Shown in pieces: positions 61,111 through 64,000 of a DNA stretch of 64,000 nt. The position numbers and the translations under genes were made by a program. Numbering within the stretch: the first letter of the stretch is position 1; each line of letters begins with the position of its first letter. This DNA comes from Halocaridina rubra. Its lineage: Eukaryota > Arthropoda > Malacostraca > Decapoda > Atyidae. The notes beneath the pieces were generated by a model. It saw only the letters and a list, made by a program, of their open reading frames with translations, did not search any database and had not been told where the DNA came from. The stretch covers positions 47,501 through 111,500 of the forward strand of contig JAXCGZ010001915.1 in the NCBI GenBank assembly GCA_037179515.1, given 5' to 3'.

Positions 61111-64000
61111 ACCCCCTGGTGGTAGTAATGGGTCTGCTCTTAACCTTGCACCTCCCAATAGATCTGCTTCTTTCACTCTTCACTATTCTAACATTCGTGG
61201 CCTGAACTCTAATCTTTTGTCTGTGGAACAGCACTCGGGCACTTTCCTCCCTAACCTCCTCCTCCTATCTGAAACCCAGCTGTCTATATATGTTTCCACT
61301 GACCCATTCCAAATCTCTCACTATGATCTGTATACTCGTTTTTGTTCCAAAGGTGGGGTCTGTGCATACTGCAACACTAACACTCCTACTGTGAGGCTCA
61401 TGGACCTTGAATCTCCTGACTTTGATGTTCTCTGGCTAAAAGTCTATCTCTCCACTACCACTATCATCCTTTGCTTCTGCTACTGTTCTCCAAACTCCAC
61501 TGAGTTAGTGTCTTTCTTTGAATATCTGTCCTTTAGCCATGAGTCCTTGCTATCTTCTCAACCACATGCCAAAGATCTCTACATTGGAGACTTCAATGTA
61601 CACCACAGTGAGTGGCTTCATTCTTCTCACACTGATGTATGGGGAAGCAAGGCCCTTGCTTTCTCTATTACTCACGATCTGGAGCAAATTATTAAACCTT
61701 CTACTCGCGTTCCTGATCATCACGAACATGCTGCAAACACTCTTGACCTATTTTTTACTTCTAACAAATCAAGCTACTCTTATTCTGTGCTTTCCCATCT
61801 CGGTAAATCTGACCACTCTATGATCTCTGTCTCTTCCATTTTCGCTCCCCCACCACCAATCCCTCCTACTCAGAGCCGCCTTTGGCACTTCGAGCGAACC
61901 CAATATGAAAATTTGCGTAACTTTCTCTTTAACTTCCCATGGGATGACTAGTGCTTACGGTCCCGCAATCCTGATCAGGTAGCTCTAAATGCTGCCGAGA
62001 TTGTGACCACGGGAATGGAGGTGTACATCCCCTCTTTTACAAAAACTTTCTCTCCCCCTAAACCTTGGTTTGACCGTGCCTGCTTCATGGTTATCCAGGC
62101 TAGGAATCAGGCTCACCGATCTTACCAAGCCTCTCCTTCCTATTTAACTCGCTCTGCTTTAATTATAGCTAGGAATCACTGTACTGCTCAGATTCAAAGG
62201 TCTAAGGCTTCCTTTAAAAGAAGGAAAGTTGATGACCTTAACTCCTTTCCCACTGACAAATGTTTCTGGTCCTTAGCGAAAAACCTCTCTAAAAACTTCA
62301 GTAACTCAAGCTTTCCCCCTCTCATTTGTTCTGATGGTTCTATAGCTTGCTCTCCCACTGATAAAGCCACTCTCTTTGGCTCTCAATTTTCTACCAACTC
62401 TTCTATCAACGATTCCAGTGCACCTGTTCCTCAGTCTTTTCCCCTCTCTAACCCTATGCCCTCCCTTATCCTTTCTTCACGCAAAATTCATAAGGTTCTT
62501 CGCTCACTAAAGATGAACAATGCACCTGGTCCAGATGGTATCCCTGCAAGGTTCCTTAAGGAGTTTGCAGATGAACTGGCTCCCGTGCTTTGCCGTCTTT
62601 TTCGCCTCATTTTGTCAACCAGTATCTATCCCTCATCTTGGAAGCATGCTCTAGTTCAACCTTTTCCTAAGAAAGGTGACAGCTCTATTCCTTCTAACTA
62701 CCGACCTATTACTCTAACCTCCTCTATTGCTAAAGTTTTCAAAACTTTGCTCAATGCTCACTTCTTGAAATGCCTTGAATCTAACTCACTTATCTCCGAT
62801 CACCAGTACGGCTTCCGCAAGTCAAGATCCACTGGTGATCTCCTGTCCTATCTTACTCATGTATGGTCATCTTCTTTGAGGAACTATGGGGAATCCTTTG
62901 TCGTCGCCCTTGATATCTCTAAGGTTTTTGACAGAGTCTGGAACAAGGCTCTGTTGGCCAAACTCCCTGACTATGGCATTACCCCTTCTTTCTGTTCTCT
63001 GATTTCCAGTTTTCTTACTGACTGTTCTATATATGAAGTTGTTGATGGCGTGACATCTAGCCCTTTCTCTGTTACCAGTGGTGTTCCACTGGGCTCTGTT
63101 CTTTCACCTACTCTCTTCCTTCTCTTCATCAATGATCTTCTACAATCCCCATCCTCTTCTCTTCTTCATGCCTTTGCTGATGATTCTACCCTTCACTTTT
63201 CCTCTGCCTTTTCTTCACAACCTTCATCTGTTACTCGTAATCAATCTCGTATCACTCTTTCTTCTACCTTTAACTCTGATTTGCTAAGAGTATCTGAATG
63301 GGGAACTCAAAATTTAGTTAAATTCAATGCCTCCAAGACACAGTTTCTTTCTATCTCTTTATCTTCTTCTCCTCCTGATAACCCTATTGTCTTCAAAACT
63401 AATGAAATCTACCCTCTTAACTCTATCAATATATTAGGAATCCATATAGCCTCTAACTAGTCTTGGAGGAATCATATAATCCAAATTTCTAAATCTTCAT
63501 CCAAAAAATTGGGGGATTTGTTTCAGTTTCGGCATTACTTTTCCTCATTGCAGTTACTTAATATTTACAAAGGTCTTATCCATCCCTCCTTAGAATACTG
63601 CTCACACATCTGGGGTGCTTCTTCCTTTACTTATCTTCTTGATAGGGTTGAATCTAAGGCAGTCAGACTCGTTAATGATCCTTCTCTTACTTCTAACCTG
63701 GATTCTCTCTCTCTTCGCCGTAAGGTATCTTCCCTTTCACTTTTCTATCACTACTACTTCCATCGCTGCTCTGATGAGTTGGCGAGTTGCATCCCTCCCC
63801 CACTGCCGAGGCCGCGTAACACTCGCCTAGCAGCCTCATCTCACAGGTACTGTGTGGAGATTTGTAGCTTGCGGATTGGTCGGTGCAGCGACTGCTTCAT
63901 CCCATCTACCTCCAGACTCTGGAACTCTCTTCCTCCTTCTGTCTTTCCTAATTCTTATGACCTCTCATCCTTCAAAAAGCAGATCTATCATCATCTCAGA
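61111..64000 (+). mobile_element. LINE family B copy B2, runs off the window
   Basis: The family B sequence starts at PGGSNGSALNLAPPNRSASF (residue 35 of B1), directly joined to Gypsy E2 linker sequence, and continues to the last base of the window, within a codon or two of the ORF end. It is the uninterrupted counterpart of B1 and shows the empty A9 insertion site at about 62795-62812. The 3' UTR lies outside the window. Confidence 0.9.
61111..64000 (+). pseudogene. B2 endonuclease-RT ORF with two nonsense codons
   Basis: A single frame covers the full domain set. The endonuclease has YSNIRGL, LLSETQL, YIGDFNVHHSEW, LDLFFTSN and GKSDHSM. The RT has APGPDGIPARFLKEF, NYRPITLTSSIAKVF, DHQYGFRKSRSTGDLL, ALDISKVFDRVW, SGVPLGSVLSPTLF (Leu for Gln in the usual PQG) and FADDSTLHF. 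Stops are TAG 61949-61951 (Tyr in B1) and TAG 63458-63460 (Leu in B1). No frameshift is seen. The N-terminal 34 residues are missing, so no start codon remains. Confidence 0.9.

Overview
This window is eukaryotic repeat DNA with no recognisable host gene. The mix of families (abundant APE-type non-LTR retrotransposons, a BEL/Pao gag, several Gypsy-type pols, tRNA-derived SINEs) and the many long (TA)n, (ATT)n, (CA)n, (TATG)n and (GA)n tracts fit an arthropod, most likely a decapod crustacean. That assignment rests on general resemblance and was not checked by a search. Almost every base that can be explained belongs to a transposable element or a microsatellite.

Families, with labels used only here. 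LINE family A has an ORF1 (coiled coil plus an L1-ORF1p-like tail), an ORF2 (APE endonuclease plus reverse transcriptase), a 3' hairpin and a CACAATTAGGTAAT tail. Copies are A1-A3 (1-4174), A4 (minus, 4668-7560), A9 (19332-23041), A5 and A6 (old, minus, 27260-29402 and 30084-35592), A7 (37161-41285), a 5' scrap at 41286, A10 and A11 (42261-44261) and A8 (55361-59478). LINE family B copies are B1 (17307-24455, split by A9), B3 (45082-47739) and B2 (61111 to the window end). LINE family C is at 32525-35287. LINE family D (minus) is at 44262-50031 and is split by B3. LTR elements are all on the minus strand: a BEL/Pao gag (9250-11463), Gypsy E1 with a readable 5' LTR (12880-17306), a Gypsy-like gag-protease remnant (25800-27075), Gypsy F (50736-54540) and Gypsy E2 (54545-61110, split by A8). 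Two SINEs lie at 8387 and 16795, and a palindromic fold-back element at 35592-36383.

Layout: 1-8 kb is a head-to-tail string of A copies linked by microsatellites, then an inverted A copy embedded in (TATG)n. 8-9 kb is (ATT)n with a SINE. 9-17.3 kb is BEL gag and Gypsy E1. 17.3-24.5 kb is B1 with A9 nested in it. 24.5-37 kb is an old layer (Gypsy remnant, A5, A6 with C nested inside, fold-back element). 37-44 kb is A7, A10 and A11 with (TA)n tracts. 44-50 kb is D with B3 nested. 50-64 kb is F, then E2 with A8 nested, then B2.

Activity: A9 ORF2 (20127-22949) is the only complete, uninterrupted pol-type frame. B1 would also be open if A9 were absent, and B2 carries only two visible nonsense codons. 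A and B are therefore the youngest families here. The LTR elements, C and D are decayed. I did not find a new multi-gene system. The most interesting material is how family A chooses and builds its insertion sites (tail-like targets, microsatellite links, head-to-tail arrays), the AUG-less ORF2, an in-frame chimeric ORF at the A9/B1 junction, and the fold-back element.
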